Assembly (NCBI RefSeq): GCF_023744375.2
Contig: NZ_CP146284.1
Coordinates: 1,550,001-1,614,000, forward strand
Direction: 5' to 3'
Origin: Parabacteroides sp. AD58
GTDB taxonomy: Bacteria; Bacteroidota; Bacteroidia; Bacteroidales; Tannerellaceae
Length of the DNA: 64,000 nucleotides
Notes under the pieces: generated by a model
Told to the model about the DNA's origin: nothing
What the model saw: the letters and a program-made list of their open reading frames with translations, nothing else
Database searches by the model: none
Made by a program: the position numbers and the translations under genes
Part shown: piece by piece, positions 16,967 to 24,559 of the stretch
How positions within the stretch are numbered: the first letter of the stretch is position 1
How the letters are laid out: every line of letters starts with the position of its first letter

Positions 16967-17272
16967 ATGATAGCGAATACAATCTTACAGCAGTTGGGCG
17001 GTCATGGATTTACCGTCATGACGGGAAGCCGTAACTATATCAATTTGGGCAACGGACTACAAATGAGCCTTGCAAGGAACAAGACGTCAGCCAACAGACT
17101 GAAAATCATATTGGACGAGGATACGGATACATACACCATGTATTTCTATCGTCAGACACTGACGAAGTATGCGGACATCAGGGTCAAGGAGATAGCCAAA
17201 TACGAGGGAGTGTACTTTGATATGCTCCAGCAGATTTTCACGGATATAACGGGACTTTACACCCGACTTTAG
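16967..17272 (+). CDS. Hypothetical protein, last of the array
   Basis: 101 residues. Begins MIANTILQQLGGHGFTVMTG, with a beta-rich middle (YTMYFYRQTLTKYADIRVKE) and a final helix around DMLQQIFTDITGLYTRL. It resembles other mobile-element small proteins in length and context, but no family is claimed. A strong terminator lies 97 bp downstream. Confidence 0.6.
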   Translation: MIANTILQQLGGHGFTVMTGSRNYINLGNGLQMSLARNKTSANRLKIILDEDTDTYTMYFYRQTLTKYADIRVKEIAKYEGVYFDMLQQIFTDITGLYTRL

Positions 17273-17368
17273 GCAGAGGCGGCGAGAGCCGCCCTACTTT
17301 CTTTCGGTGAGCAGAAGGCGGACAAAGAAAGTAGCAAAGAAACCGCTGTTCCCATCTCCAATAATATG

Positions 17369-17402
17369 AAAGAGGTTGTTTCATTGAAACAACCTCTTTT
17401 TA
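17369..17402 (+). terminator. Strong rho-independent terminator
   Basis: 14-bp perfect stem AAAGAGGTTGTTTC / GAAACAACCTCTTT with a 3-nt loop, followed by T residues. Ends the rightward small-gene array. Confidence 0.9.
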
Positions 17403-17406
17403 GCTT

Positions 17407-17487
17407 TTAGCAAAGCAGTCCAGCAATAAATGCCAAGACTACTTCTATCACCTTGGCAAACTCATTTTCTGAAATTTCAAATTTCAT
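17407..17487 (-). CDS. Possible 26-residue membrane peptide
   Basis: Reads MKFEISENEFAKVIEVVLAF then IAGLLC: an amphipathic start followed by one short hydrophobic helix. Such tiny membrane peptides are frequent next to lysozyme genes in Bacteroides elements. No promoter is seen and the ORF could be chance. Confidence 0.35.
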   Translation of the reverse strand: MKFEISENEFAKVIEVVLAFIAGLLC

Positions 17488-17644
17488 AATCACAAGATGT
17501 TAAGGTTATGTTTATCCGGACTTCTCCGTACCACTAATCTATACTTAGGTGCTTAGTGGCTTACACACCTAAAATCTAAAACTATATATACTAAAACTGT
17601 GCCAATTATATAATGACAATTATTTTATGCCATTTTGTCAGTTT

Positions 17645-18169
17645 TTACGGTTCATACAGCAGCAAAAACTCCATCTTCCGTCGCCGCTCTATCGAGCGGA
17701 TTTTCCGCCCCTTGTAGTGGCAGTAGGATATATACTCCTTATAGATGTCCCTGTCACCGGCTTCCAGCTTTCGGATCAGCTTGCTTTTGGATATCTTTCC
17801 GCTGCCCAAGAGCCGGAACGGTCCCACATTATAAGCTAATGTACCCAGGAGCAGCGAATCCTTTCCCAGATGCCGGAACATGGCGCAGAACTTCCGAAGG
17901 TCTTTCCGCAGCAGCTCGTCAGCCTGCTGTCTTGTCATGGTGCGTGCCGAGTATTTCTCGCCCGGCTGGAGGCAATGCCCCCAGCCGACATAAGGATGGT
18001 TCTTTTCCGAGTGCCAGCCCTCAAAATAGCGTACACACAAAAATGCCCTCTCAAATTCCGGCAACCTGAAAATCCTTGCTTCCTTGGCTGTTTCCCTTTC
18101 AGGTTCCTGTGCCGACAAAGTGCAGCCCAACGAAAGGAAACAGAGCAGTAACAACATCCTGTACCTCAT
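17645..18169 (-). CDS. Lysozyme, glycoside hydrolase family 24-like, of the conjugation region
   Basis: 174 residues. An N-terminal signal peptide (MRYRMLLLLCFLSLGCTLSA, cleavage near residue 21) directs it to the periplasm. The catalytic Glu region is VRYFEGWHSEKNHPYVGWGH (Glu, then Tyr/Gly/His as in T4-type muramidases), and LGTLAYNVGPFRLLGSGK matches the second half of the fold. Muramidases of this kind open peptidoglycan for the mating apparatus and follow traQ in CTnDOT-like elements. It starts four bases inside the traQ remnant, consistent with the original tra operon order. Confidence 0.8.
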   Translation of the reverse strand: MRYRMLLLLCFLSLGCTLSAQEPERETAKEARIFRLPEFERAFLCVRYFEGWHSEKNHPYVGWGHCLQPGEKYSARTMTRQQADELLRKDLRKFCAMFRHLGKDSLLLGTLAYNVGPFRLLGSGKISKSKLIRKLEAGDRDIYKEYISYCHYKGRKIRSIERRRKMEFLLLYEP

Positions 18170-18375
18170 TCACGGATTTGTTTGGAAGTGGACGGACTGA
18201 CGGCTGGCACACTGTCGCTTTCCGTTTCTGAAGTGTTGGAGTTGTTGAAATCAAACTCCATTTCATGGGAGTTGCCGAAGTTATCCTCCACGACCACTAT
18301 GAAATTCTGTGTTTCATCGCATTGCGAGGTGTAGTACAGACGGAACTTCTCGTTCTCCAGCAGGTAACATATGTA
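18166..18375 (-). pseudogene. traQ: traQ (DUF3872) C-terminal fragment
   Basis: YLLENEKFRLYYTSQCDE and VVEDNFGNSHEMEFDFNNSN match the C-terminal half of the TraQ/DUF3872 protein of CTnDOT-type transfer operons. Everything before the Tyr at about 18366 is replaced: the preceding codons belong, in another frame, to an ISAon1-type transposase (NIG word ending at 18375). The nominal 78-codon ORF starting at 18402 is therefore a junction product. The rest of traQ and all upstream tra genes are missing. Confidence 0.75.
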
Positions 18376-18901
18376 CCAATATTCTTCTCGAAAAGAATCC
18401 ACTCTTCCGCATGTGAGAGCTGTTCCCAGCTCAAGTAACCGCTCAGATGGTTTCGGTATTGACGTTCAAGCAGCTCTCCGTTTACACCGAAGAGAAAACC
18501 TAAAAGCTTGCAGCTTACCGGAAGTGTATCAATATAGTTCTTTTAAAAAAGACGCAAAATCATGCGTCATACGGCAGCCCTCAGCGACCAGTTTCCAGTT
18601 ACGGCTTACATAGCGTCCATCATCCTTAACAATCCATCGGCGACGTCGGATGTTCAGGAAAAGTTTCTTGCCACGTATCGGGAAGTCCTGAACCACTACC
18701 GGGTCATAAAATCCCTTGCTTTCCACTTTCATATTCGAGTATTCACTGGGAACCTCATTTTTCTCTTCCAGGAAAATGATAATGTCGGTACTACTTTCCT
18801 TTACATCAGAGATGATGAAATAATCCAATGTCCCTTCCGGAAGAAGGAGACGATAACCGTTGGTTTCCATAACTGATAATGATTTGTTGTTGGCAAAGAT
18901 A
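18375..18901 (-). mobile_element. Truncated ISAon1-type insertion sequence
   Basis: Holds a promoter box (TATCTTTG, 18901-18894), complete orf1 (18870-18529) and the first part of orf2. Orf2 is read one frame over and shows YIDTLPVSCKLLGFLFGVNG, then LERQYRNHLSGYLSWEQ and EEWILFEKNIG. The orf1-orf2 switch lies near TTTTTTAAAAG at 18541-18551, where ISAon1 elements carry a frame change. The DDE catalytic part and the far terminal repeat are deleted at the traQ junction. Confidence 0.75.
18529..18870 (-). CDS. ISAon1 family transposase, N-terminal region protein
   Basis: 113 residues. LLLPEGTLDYFIISDVKES is followed by VVVQDFPIRGKKLFLNIRRR, the conserved zinc-less N-terminal region of ISAon1 transposases, and ends DFASFLKELY. 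In intact elements this ORF is joined to the DDE domain by a frame change. It is intact here, but its catalytic partner is cut off, so it is nonfunctional for transposition on its own. Confidence 0.75.
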   Translation of the reverse strand: METNGYRLLLPEGTLDYFIISDVKESSTDIIIFLEEKNEVPSEYSNMKVESKGFYDPVVVQDFPIRGKKLFLNIRRRRWIVKDDGRYVSRNWKLVAEGCRMTHDFASFLKELY

Positions 18902-19145
18902 CGATTTTATCGAATTTACCCCTCATATTTTTACGTTGATCCGCATTTAATATGTTTTCATTTTTTATTGACAAACTAGTGTTGCCACTTCCATTTGTTA
19001 CGTTAATAATGGTAGAAGTCCGTTTCAATCAGTCTTATCAAGACTGATTGGAGTAATCGGTTCATTTCCGTTATTATCGCTTTAACAAACAGTCACATGA
19101 TAAAAAGAATCGGGTTGATAAGTTTTTATTCATCATGGCTATGTG

Positions 19146-19245
19146 TTATTGTTTCTTTATCATAAATTCCAATTTTTGAAGTCCTATTTTGTGAACATTG
19201 GCAAGGATGAGCGCATAACCAAGTTCTTCGCCTGACTTCATAGAT
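19146..19245 (-). pseudogene. Transposase C-terminal scrap
   Basis: Reading leftward, SMKSGEELGYALILANVHKI followed by GLQKLEFMIKKQ and a stop resembles the extreme C terminus of an IS1182-like transposase. There is no start and the match is short, so this is tentative. It ends close to the left arm of the large inverted repeat. Confidence 0.35.
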
Positions 19246-19260
19246 TGGGTAATATGGACT

Positions 19261-19376
19261 TAATTGGAGGTCCTGAGAAAACCTAATGAGCAGATACAAC
19301 AATAGCAGCCCACGCTATAGCGTGAGAACCACTATGCTATCTTTGCTCATTTGAAAATTTCTCAGGTTTCCAATTA
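19261..19376. repeat. 116-nt nested inverted repeat
   Basis: Five arm pairs nest in order: TAATTGGA/TCCAATTA (19261-19268, 19369-19376), CCTGAGAAA/TTTCTCAGG (19272-19280, 19358-19366), AATGAGCA/TGCTCATT (19285-19292, 19344-19351), ATAGCA/TGCTAT (19302-19307, 19335-19340) and the palindrome CACGCTATAGCGTG (19311-19324). On the minus strand a 28-codon ORF (19401-19315, MKKRYAYLVIGNLRNFQMSK...) runs into the right half. It may be a MITE, an element end pair without transposase, or a structured RNA. Confidence 0.7.
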
Positions 19377-19745
19377 CAAGATAAGCATAACGCTTCTTCA
19401 TATTTTAATATGTCCTGAAAAGAGTTGCCTCTATTCAAATACAAAATTAGTTATTTAATTGATAAAAGAGCATTATATTAAACATATTCTGCATAACTCA
19501 AAAACAAAAGATAAAAAGTACGCCTTGCCTATCTAGTAACTCTCATGGTAGTCAAACTCACCCATACAGTTTTTCTTATCAATAATTACCAAACAATCCT
19601 TTTCAGTTAAAGAAACTCAAATTTAATTTATCCAATTGATTTATTCGCCTTTCTTTTATTTCTTTAGATATCTTTTGTTGGTGCACTTTTCAGTTAGTAG
19701 AATGTGTACTTTTTATTTGGTATTTACAAAATAAGGGAATTAATG

Positions 19746-22262
19746 ATGGCTAAAATATACAAACCCAAGTCTCTGCAGGAGTTGAAGGAGTTAGTGAACG
19801 ACAAAAGCGTTCATCTCGGTGATATTGACACTTCCCTGATTACGGATATGACAGAGCTGTTTAAAGACTCAAAACGTAAAAACTTCGACGGACTTGAAAC
19901 ATGGGACACCTCAAACGTGACCACAATGAAGGGAATGTTTTATAGGGCGAAATATTTCAACCATCCCATTGGGGACTGGGATGTTTCGAAGGTGGAGGAT
20001 ATGACATTCATGTTTTGCGAAGCACCGGCCTTCAACCAACCACTTGAGAAATGGAACGTCTCGAATGTCCACTGTATGAATTCCATGTTCGCTTGGGCGT
20101 ACAGCTTCAACCAGCCAATTGAGCGCTGGGACGTCTCAAACGTATATAACATGAAAGCGATGCTGTATTTCGCAAAGAGTTTCAATCAGCCACTTAACGC
20201 TTGGAATGTCTCAAAGGTTTATACCATCACATGCATATTGGGTGGTGCGAAAAGCTTTAACCAGCCGCTCGACAAATGGGATACATCAGGAATCCAAGAA
20301 ATGGCGTACGCTTTCTTCGAATGTTATGAGTTCAACCAGAATATCGATTCGTGGGATACGTCGGAGGTCACATATATGGATGGAATGTTCGACGGTGCAA
20401 AAAACTTCAACCAACCGCTTAACTCGTGGAAGACGGGCAATGTAAAATTTATGAGGCGTATGTTCCAAGGGGCGTCGAGCTTCAATCAGCCGCTCGACAA
20501 ATGGGATGTAAGCCGTGTTGAAACAGCAGAAATGATGTTCAAGAACGCGACGAGCTTCAACCAGCCTCTCGATATGTGGCAGATATCGAGAGACTGCGAT
20601 ATCAACGACATGTTCCTGAACGCTCCGTGCTTCTCCGACGTCAAGATTTTGACGCTCAACTTCGCTCATACCAACAAAATGAGATACCGCGAGTATCTGA
20701 AAGAAGTTCTCGGAAGATTCGACGCTGCGCAGGTGTACGCCGAGCTCTTGGGTTACAGCGATAAGCACACGGCGAAATATAAGCGCGAGCTTGAAGCTGC
20801 TCATCCGGAACTGAAAGGCCCAATCCACGCCGTTACGGGAACGGGAAAGTACAAACCTCGCTCAAAACCAGAGTTGATAGAGCTATTGAATATGGGCATT
20901 CAAATACCGCTTGATAAGATTGATACGTCGTGCATAACCGACATGGAAGGTCTCTTTCAATACTCTAAGAGCAGAGACTTTACCGGTATCGAGACGTGGG
21001 ATACGTCAAATGTCGTAACGATGAAGAACATGTTTGCCGGCGCGGAATACTTCAACCACAACATAAGCGGCTGGGATGTCTCAAACGTACGGGATATGTC
21101 GCACATGTTCGATGGGGCGAGAAGATTTAATCAGCCGTTGAACGATTGGAATGTATCAAATGTGCAGAACATGTACGAGATGTTTGCCTGGGCGAGAACA
21201 TTTAATCAGCCACTGAACAATTGGAACGTCTCGAACGTGCAGAATATGTCTCGCATGTTCGCCTGGGCATCCAAATTCAATAAGCCGTTGAACGATTGGA
21301 ATGTCTCGAATGTACAGAACATGTTTGAGATGTTTTATTACGCGGAAAAATTCAATCAGCCTTTGAATAATTGGAATGTTTCTAATGTACAGAATATGTG
21401 CCGTATGTTCGGCGGGGCAGAAAAATTCAACAAGCCGCTGAACGATTGGAACGTCTCGAACGTGCAGAACATGCTCGAGATGTTTTACAACGCGTCAAGC
21501 TTTAATCAGCCACTGAACAATTGGGACGTTTCAAATGTGCGGAATATGTCTCTCATGTTTTACGGTGCATCTAGTTTCAACAAGCCTGTCGGCTCGTGGA
21601 ACGTTTCCGCCGTTACGAATATGATGCAGATGTTCAACGGGGCAGAAAAATTTAATCAACCCCTGAATGATTGGAACGTATCGAACGTGCAGGACATGAG
21701 CAAGATGTTTTGTAATGCGTCGAGCTTTAATCAACCTCTGAATAATTGGAATGTTTCAAACGTCAAGAATATGACACAGATGTTCGATGGGGCGGAAAAA
21801 TTTAATCAGCCGCTGAATGAATGGGACGTCTCGAACGTGCAGGACATGAGCAAGATGTTTTGTAAAGCATCGAGCTTTAACCAACCACTGAACGATTGGA
21901 ATGTATCGAATGTCGAGAATATGGTACAGATGTTCGACGATGCGTCGAGTTTTAACCAGCCGCTCGACCACTGGAACATGTCGAAAGTCAAAGATATGAC
22001 CTGTATGTTCTACGGTGCAACCTCGTTCCGGCAGCCAATAACAGCATGGAAGCTGCGCGGTCAGTCTACGAGGGGTATTTTCCTTGATTTGCCTGACTAT
22101 CGCGATATGGAATCACGCGTCATGTGCCTTGCTGCGCTTGACGGGAACAACCGGGAATACGAACTTCAGGAGATGATAGAAATATTAGGAGAGAAGGAAG
22201 TTCAGGACGCGCTGCGGCTTTATGGCGCGAAATATGGTCTTAATGAGTATTTACAAAAATAA
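19746..22262 (+). CDS. DUF285 (BspA-like) repeat protein 1
   Basis: 838 residues from the ATG opening MAKIYKPKSLQELKEL, matching the start of the next gene; upstream in-frame starts at 19704 and 19743 are possible. There is no signal peptide or lipobox, unlike classical surface BspA proteins. Two blocks of 25-residue repeats, consensus FNQPLNxWNVSNVxxMxxMF, hold 10 units (19884-20630) and 14 units (20979-22025). Each block opens with a cap containing DIDTSLITDM or DTSCITDM and FxGxETWDTSNV. A non-repeat spacer (FSDVKILTLNFAHTNK to AAHPELKG) separates them and a 70-residue C-terminal domain follows. Function unknown; a protein-binding scaffold is the best guess. Confidence 0.8.
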   Translation: MAKIYKPKSLQELKELVNDKSVHLGDIDTSLITDMTELFKDSKRKNFDGLETWDTSNVTTMKGMFYRAKYFNHPIGDWDVSKVEDMTFMFCEAPAFNQPLEKWNVSNVHCMNSMFAWAYSFNQPIERWDVSNVYNMKAMLYFAKSFNQPLNAWNVSKVYTITCILGGAKSFNQPLDKWDTSGIQEMAYAFFECYEFNQNIDSWDTSEVTYMDGMFDGAKNFNQPLNSWKTGNVKFMRRMFQGASSFNQPLDKWDVSRVETAEMMFKNATSFNQPLDMWQISRDCDINDMFLNAPCFSDVKILTLNFAHTNKMRYREYLKEVLGRFDAAQVYAELLGYSDKHTAKYKRELEAAHPELKGPIHAVTGTGKYKPRSKPELIELLNMGIQIPLDKIDTSCITDMEGLFQYSKSRDFTGIETWDTSNVVTMKNMFAGAEYFNHNISGWDVSNVRDMSHMFDGARRFNQPLNDWNVSNVQNMYEMFAWARTFNQPLNNWNVSNVQNMSRMFAWASKFNKPLNDWNVSNVQNMFEMFYYAEKFNQPLNNWNVSNVQNMCRMFGGAEKFNKPLNDWNVSNVQNMLEMFYNASSFNQPLNNWDVSNVRNMSLMFYGASSFNKPVGSWNVSAVTNMMQMFNGAEKFNQPLNDWNVSNVQDMSKMFCNASSFNQPLNNWNVSNVKNMTQMFDGAEKFNQPLNEWDVSNVQDMSKMFCKASSFNQPLNDWNVSNVENMVQMFDDASSFNQPLDHWNMSKVKDMTCMFYGATSFRQPITAWKLRGQSTRGIFLDLPDYRDMESRVMCLAALDGNNREYELQEMIEILGEKEVQDALRLYGAKYGLNEYLQK
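19884..20630 (+). repeat. DUF285 repeat block A of protein 1
   Basis: One 24-codon cap unit plus nine 75-bp units encoding FNQPLxxW.VS.V..M..MF. Units here are diverged from each other, for instance FNQNIDSWDTSEVTYM. Confidence 0.8.
20979..22025 (+). repeat. DUF285 repeat block B of protein 1
   Basis: One 72-bp cap unit plus thirteen 75-bp units. Units 3-8 and 10-13 are nearly identical, alternating FNQPLNNW/FNKPLNDW and NVQNM/NVQDM, which points to recent expansion in pairs. Confidence 0.85.
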
Positions 22263-22274
22263 TGGAGAGTAATT

Positions 22275-24482
22275 ATGATTAAAAAATACAAACCTCGCTG
22301 TAGTAAGGAACTAAGGGAGTTAGTGAAAGATGATAGCATTTACCTCGGTGACATCGACACTTCTCTGATAACTGATATGAGTTGGCTGTTTTGCGATTCA
22401 ATACGCACAAACTTCGACGGGCTTGAAACGTGGGACACGTCGAACGTCACTACGATGGAACGCTTGTTTCACAGGGTAAAGCATTTTAACCATCCCATTG
22501 GAAACTGGAATGTTTCATCCGTGACGAACATGGAGTGCATATTTTGTGGCTGCAGTGATTTTAATCAGCCGTTAGAGGATTGGGACGTTTCGTCCGTAAC
22601 GAATATGGAGTCGATGTTCGGTACCTGCGGTAAATTTAATCAGCCGCTAAACGATTGGGACATCTCAAATGTCCGTAACATTTCATGTATGTTCTGCGAA
22701 GCCGAGAGTTTTAACCAGCCGCTCGACAAATGGGATACGTCGGAAGTTCGTGAAATGGCATGGACATTCGCCGGTTGCACCAAGTTCAATCAGAATATCA
22801 GTTTGTGGAATACGTCGAACGTCTTTAGAATGGAAGGAATGTTTGAAGGGGCGGTACGTTTCAACCAGCCTCTGAACGATTGGGACGTCTCGAACGTGCG
22901 GTATATGTTACGCATGTTCGACGGTGCGAAAAGCTTCAATCAGCCGCTCGACCGCTGGGACGTAAGCCGCATCGAAGATGCCGAACGTATGTTTAAAAAC
23001 GCACGAAGTTTCAACCAGCCGCTAGATATGTGGCTGATACCGCGGTTCTGTGACGTAAACAACATGTTCCTTTACACTCCGCTCTTCACCGACGTCAAGA
23101 CGTTGACACTCTGTTTCCACCTTACAACCAGAAAGAATTGCCGCGCAAGGCTGAAAGAAAAGCTGGATAAACTCAACCCTGCGGAAGTATGCACTGAACT
23201 TTCACATTACGGCAGCGAGCACACAGCAGAATATAAGCGTGAGCTTGAAACTGCCCATCCGGAGCTGCAAGGCTTCGTCAGCGCAAGCACGGATGCGGAG
23301 AAGCACAAGCCCCGCTCAAAACGCGAGCTTATAGAACTCTTGGACATGGGCGCAAAAATACCGCTTGCCAATATTGACACTTCTCTGATAACAGACATGG
23401 AAGGCCTCTTTCGAAAGTCTAAACGCAATAACTTTACCGGTATCGAGACATGGGATACGTCAAATGTCGTAACGATGAAGCATATGTTTGCCGGCGCAAT
23501 CTACTTCAACCACGACATAAGTGGATGGGATGTCTCCAACGTGCGGGATATGTCCCACATGTTCGAAGGGGCGCACAGATTTAACAAGCCGCTTGAAGCT
23601 TGGGACGTTTCATCTGTTACGGATATGAGTTTCATGTTCAACGAAGCCGAACGCTTTAACCAGCCTTTACGGAAATGGAACGTGATCAGCGTAACAGACA
23701 TGAGTAATATGTTCTCCTGCGCAGAGCACTTCAACCAGCCGCTCGATGGCTGGGACGTTTCAAAAGTTCGAAGCATGAAGTGCATGTTCTACCGTGCCTT
23801 CTCCTTCAATCAGAATCTTAACTCGTGGGATGTCTCCAGTGTTACCGACATGTGCCACATGTTCGATATGGCAAAGAGCTTCAACCAATCTGTCGGTGCG
23901 TGGAACGTATCTGCCGTCACAAATATGAGAGAGATGTTTGTAAGGGCATCGGCATTTAACCAGCCTCTGAACAGTTGGAATGTCTCGAATGTACAAAACA
24001 TGCGTGAGATGTTCTGCGAAGCAACGAGTTTTAACCAGCCGTTGAACGATTGGGATGTCTCAAATGTGCAGGATATGCGCGAGATGTTTAGCGAAGCATC
24101 AAACTTCAACCAACCATTAAACGATTGGAATGTCTCGAACGTACAGAATATGTACTGTATGTTCAACGAGGCGAAAAGTTTTAATCAGCCGCTCGACAAA
24201 TGGGACATCTCAAATGTCAAAGATATGGCCTATATGTTCTGCGAAGCGACCTCGTTCCGTCAGTCGATAACGGCATGGCGACTGTGTGGTCAATCTACAA
24301 AAGGAATGTTCCTCAGACTGCCTGACTACCGCGACATGGAGTCGCGCGTCATGTGTCTCACTCCTCTGAACGAAGAAGCGATGAAATACGATTTGGAGGA
24401 TATGATAAAAATATTCGGAGAGAAGGCAGTTAAAGATGCACTGCAGCTTTACGGTGCGAAATATGGTCTTAAGGAATATTAG
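22275..24482 (+). CDS. DUF285 (BspA-like) repeat protein 2
   Basis: 735 residues, 12 bp after protein 1 and clearly its paralogue. It has the same plan: N-terminal cap MIKKYKPRCSKELREL, block A of 9 units (22413-23084), spacer (FTDVKTLTLCF to TAHPELQG), second cap KRELIELLDMGAKI, block B of 11 units (23433-24254) and the C-terminal domain FRQSITAW to LYGAKYGLKEY. Each gene itself looks like an internal duplication, so four half-genes derive from one ancestor. There is no export signal and no catalytic motif. The two are probably co-transcribed. Confidence 0.8.
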   Translation: MIKKYKPRCSKELRELVKDDSIYLGDIDTSLITDMSWLFCDSIRTNFDGLETWDTSNVTTMERLFHRVKHFNHPIGNWNVSSVTNMECIFCGCSDFNQPLEDWDVSSVTNMESMFGTCGKFNQPLNDWDISNVRNISCMFCEAESFNQPLDKWDTSEVREMAWTFAGCTKFNQNISLWNTSNVFRMEGMFEGAVRFNQPLNDWDVSNVRYMLRMFDGAKSFNQPLDRWDVSRIEDAERMFKNARSFNQPLDMWLIPRFCDVNNMFLYTPLFTDVKTLTLCFHLTTRKNCRARLKEKLDKLNPAEVCTELSHYGSEHTAEYKRELETAHPELQGFVSASTDAEKHKPRSKRELIELLDMGAKIPLANIDTSLITDMEGLFRKSKRNNFTGIETWDTSNVVTMKHMFAGAIYFNHDISGWDVSNVRDMSHMFEGAHRFNKPLEAWDVSSVTDMSFMFNEAERFNQPLRKWNVISVTDMSNMFSCAEHFNQPLDGWDVSKVRSMKCMFYRAFSFNQNLNSWDVSSVTDMCHMFDMAKSFNQSVGAWNVSAVTNMREMFVRASAFNQPLNSWNVSNVQNMREMFCEATSFNQPLNDWDVSNVQDMREMFSEASNFNQPLNDWNVSNVQNMYCMFNEAKSFNQPLDKWDISNVKDMAYMFCEATSFRQSITAWRLCGQSTKGMFLRLPDYRDMESRVMCLTPLNEEAMKYDLEDMIKIFGEKAVKDALQLYGAKYGLKEY
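22413..23084 (+). repeat. DUF285 repeat block A of protein 2
   Basis: One 24-codon cap unit plus eight 75-bp units, in the same register as block A of protein 1 but one unit shorter. Confidence 0.8.
23433..24254 (+). repeat. DUF285 repeat block B of protein 2
   Basis: One cap unit plus ten 75-bp units; three fewer than the matching block of protein 1. Units 8-10 are most alike. Confidence 0.8.
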
Positions 24483-24559
24483 GAACAATCTACCTCAAAA
24501 CAGAAAGAGTAAAAGAGTTATCTTTTTTGCTCTTTCTGAAAGTGTTTGATATATTTTAA

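Larger units (their letters stand above)
17273..17644. other. Convergent intergenic region
   Basis: Between the rightward array and the leftward lysozyme gene. Holds one strong terminator and one 26-codon leftward ORF. 17490-17644 is A/T-rich with no feature seen. Confidence 0.6.
18902..19745. other. Debris region upstream of the DUF285 genes
   Basis: No intact gene. Contains a small hairpin AATCAGTCTT/AAGACTGATT (19027-19049), a transposase C-terminal scrap (19146-19245), the 116-nt nested inverted repeat (19261-19376) and about 300 A/T-rich bases leading to the first DUF285 gene, with a weak promoter-like TACTTTTT at 19707-19714. Confidence 0.6.

Noticed and set aside
20286..20828. Leftward open frame of 180 codons, and several similar ones on the minus strand of the DUF285 genes
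   Set aside because: They exist because the 75-bp repeats carry the same antisense frame over and over. They have no family signature, no promoter and no start context.
20979..24254. CRISPR-like array
   Set aside because: The regular 75-bp repeats are in frame and encode DUF285 units; there are no spacers and no cas genes.
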